Source: Streptomyces sp. NBC_00510
GTDB lineage: Bacteria; Actinomycetota; Actinomycetes; Streptomycetales; Streptomycetaceae
Assembly: GCA_036013505.1 (NCBI GenBank)
Contig: CP107851.1
Span: forward strand, 1 to 64,000
Direction of reading: 5' to 3'
Length of the DNA: 64,000 nucleotides
Shown here in pieces: positions 62,913 to 64,000 of the stretch. How positions within the stretch are numbered: the first letter of the stretch is position 1; every line of letters begins with the position of its first letter. Under the pieces are notes generated by a model, which saw nothing but the letters and a program-made list of their open reading frames with translations, was not told the DNA's origin and did not search any database. The position numbers were made by a program, and so were the translations under genes.

Positions 62913-63721
62913 CGTGGCTCCCGCGTGGACTCGCCGTACAGGCCGGCCGACAGGTGGTCGCACAGTTCGTGGAAGCGCGGCGACCGCATGATGTCCGCGG
63001 TGCGCGGGCGCTCGAGTTCGATGTCGAGCACCTCGACGATGCGACCGGGCCGGGCTGCCATCAGGACGACCCGGTCGGCGAGGAAGACGGCCTCGTTGAT
63101 GGAGTGGGTGACCAGCAGCGTGGTGATGGCCCGCTCCTGCCAGATCCGCTGAAGCTCCAGGTTGAGCCGGTGCCGGGTGACCTCGTCGAGGGCACCGAAC
63201 GGCTCGTCGAGCATCAGGACGTCCGGTTCGAGGGCCAGTGCCCGTGCCAGTGCCACGCGCTGCCGCATCCCGCCGGACAGCTGAGCCGGGCGGGCCTTCT
63301 CAAAACCCTTCAGGCCGACCAGTGAGACCAGGTCGGCGATGGCCGCCTTGTCGGTGGGCCGGCCCGCGACCTCGTAGGCCATGGCGATGTTCGCGCTCAC
63401 GGTGCGCCAGGGCAGCAGGGCGGCGTCCTGGAACGCGACCCCGATGCGGTGCTGCCTGCGCACCGCGTCCGGAGCGCTCCCGTCCAGGGTTGCGGCGCCG
63501 CTGGTGGGCTGGTCGAGTCCGGCGAATATCTTGAGCAGGGTCGACTTCCCGCACCCCGAGGGCCCCAGGAGTGCGGTGAACTCGCCGTGCCGGGTGGCGA
63601 GGTCGACATTGGACAGGGCGACCACTTCGCCCTGTTTGGTGGCGAACGTCCGGCCCAGGCCCTCGGCGGTGAGGCCGCGCCGGGTGCCGGTGGTGCCCTG
63701 GCTCGGGATGGCGGTGGTCAT
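62909..63721 (-). CDS. ABC transporter ATP-binding protein (SsuB/TauB-like), 270 aa
   Basis: Walker A TALLGPSGCGKSTLLKIFAG, signature ARPAQLSGGMRQRVALARAL, Walker B PDVLMLDEPFGALDEVTRH and the H-loop TLLVTHSINEAVFLADRV are all intact. The family energises uptake of sulfonates, nitrate, pyrimidine precursors or similar small organic molecules. ATG 63721 overlaps the upstream stop by ATGA; an ATG at 63730 would give three more residues. Confidence 0.9.
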   Translation of the reverse strand: MTTAIPSQGTTGTRRGLTAEGLGRTFATKQGEVVALSNVDLATRHGEFTALLGPSGCGKSTLLKIFAGLDQPTSGAATLDGSAPDAVRRQHRIGVAFQDAALLPWRTVSANIAMAYEVAGRPTDKAAIADLVSLVGLKGFEKARPAQLSGGMRQRVALARALALEPDVLMLDEPFGALDEVTRHRLNLELQRIWQERAITTLLVTHSINEAVFLADRVVLMAARPGRIVEVLDIELERPRTADIMRSPRFHELCDHLSAGLYGESTREPR

Positions 63722-64000
63722 GCCTGCCACTCCCCGGAGGCCAGCAGCTCCTTGATGCGGTCCAGGTACTGGTGATCGCGGTTGGGGAGTTCGTTCTCGA
63801 CGTGTGAGTGGGTGGTCCAGAAGTCGTGGACCGTGCGGCCCATCTCCTGGCCCCGCCGTGTGTGGACGTCCAGGGCCCAGTCGGGGACATCGGGGCGCTT
63901 GCCCGTGTTGATGTCGTGAACGGTGAGGTTGGCCAGCTCGTCGGTGGTGCGGTCCTTGGTGCGCGTGGTGAGGAAGCGGACGGCGTGGACGGCGAACAGC
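63718..64000 (-). CDS. C-terminal end of an unidentified protein (cut by the window)
   Basis: The last ~94 residues are visible (FLTTRTKDRTTDELANLTVH, VPDWALDVHTRRGQEMGRTV, NELPNRDHQYLDRIKELL). It is not a typical periplasmic binding protein. The stretch WALDVHTRRGQEMGR brings to mind the tail of some RarA/MgsA-like AAA ATPases, but this is weak. Its stop overlaps the ABC ATPase start (ATGA), so it belongs to the same operon. Confidence 0.5.
   Translation of the reverse strand, partial: LFAVHAVRFLTTRTKDRTTDELANLTVHDINTGKRPDVPDWALDVHTRRGQEMGRTVHDFWTTHSHVENELPNRDHQYLDRIKELLASGEWQA

Noticed and set aside
1..64000. tRNA, rRNA and riboswitches
   Set aside because: I looked for tRNA-like TTCGANNC/CCA patterns and known riboswitch cores by eye and found none I could support; a covariance search would be needed to be sure.

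Overview
The window is about 70% GC DNA with actinomycete codon use, Shine-Dalgarno sites of the GGAGG type and gene families typical of Streptomyces. The first ~300 bases are a run of GC-rich palindromes with TTC or TGC loops, arranged like the terminal palindromes of linear Streptomyces replicons. I therefore read base 1 as lying just inside a telomere of a linear plasmid or chromosome arm. Everything to the right looks like accessory DNA: plasmid-type small genes, decaying genes, insertion sequences, three CRISPR arrays and several candidate conflict or metabolite systems. No housekeeping genes and no tRNA or rRNA genes were seen.

Layout. 1-12 kb: telomere-like end, then small plasmid/ICE-type genes (a DUF932-like protein, a pentapeptide-repeat membrane protein, a broken ParB-like gene, a broken PP-loop ATPase, an excisionase-like triple-HTH protein). 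Three of these transcription units share one promoter motif (TATTATCGAAG or a close variant). A ~630-bp element with ~105-bp inverted repeats has cut into the PP-loop gene. 12.1-13.2 kb: an old, decayed type I-E-like CRISPR array with no cas genes of its own. 13.4-17.3 kb: a tightly overlapping five-gene minus-strand operon made of a thymidylate-synthase-fold enzyme with a cytosine-type Asp, an NDP kinase, a radical SAM enzyme, a DnaQ-like exonuclease and a Nudix-like protein. It is preceded by an anti-sigma-like ATP-binding protein, a partner protein and a divergent HTH/TPR regulator (17.5-19.9 kb). 20-22.5 kb: an orphan HsdS-like protein.

23-39.7 kb is a complete type I-E CRISPR-Cas locus. 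Array 2 (38 repeats) lies downstream of cas2 and is split by an IS630-type element that landed in the first two bases of a spacer. The cas operon runs leftwards from cas3 to cas2: cas3, cse1, a tandem fused cse2-cse2, cas7, cas5, cas6e, cas1, cas2. Array 3 (about 36 repeats) starts beside cas3 and runs the other way. Both active arrays share leader motifs. Between cas3 and cse1 sits a degenerate repeat, a 15-nt spacer and another degenerate repeat; 11 nt of that spacer match a site next to AAG upstream of cse1, as expected for a CreR/CreA-like guide RNA.

40-46.3 kb: a small enzyme cluster (PhyH-type dioxygenase, GCS2-type ligase, PLP aminotransferase, D-2-hydroxyacid dehydrogenase) around a STAND NTPase. 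46.6-50.7 kb: nested IS5 and IS4-type elements and gene remnants. 50.7-59.5 kb: a membrane protein plus HTH/coiled-coil/receiver protein, an EACC1-caspase-TPR conflict module and a PD-(D/E)XK nuclease. 59.7-64 kb: an HTH gene under a perfect 32-bp palindrome, then a minus-strand operon for a ribokinase-family kinase and an SsuBC-type ABC importer with a fused double permease.

Many genes between 5 and 11 kb, plus the radical SAM gene and cas3, carry apparent one-base frameshifts. Several lie on runs of about five C or G, so part of this decay may be base-calling error.
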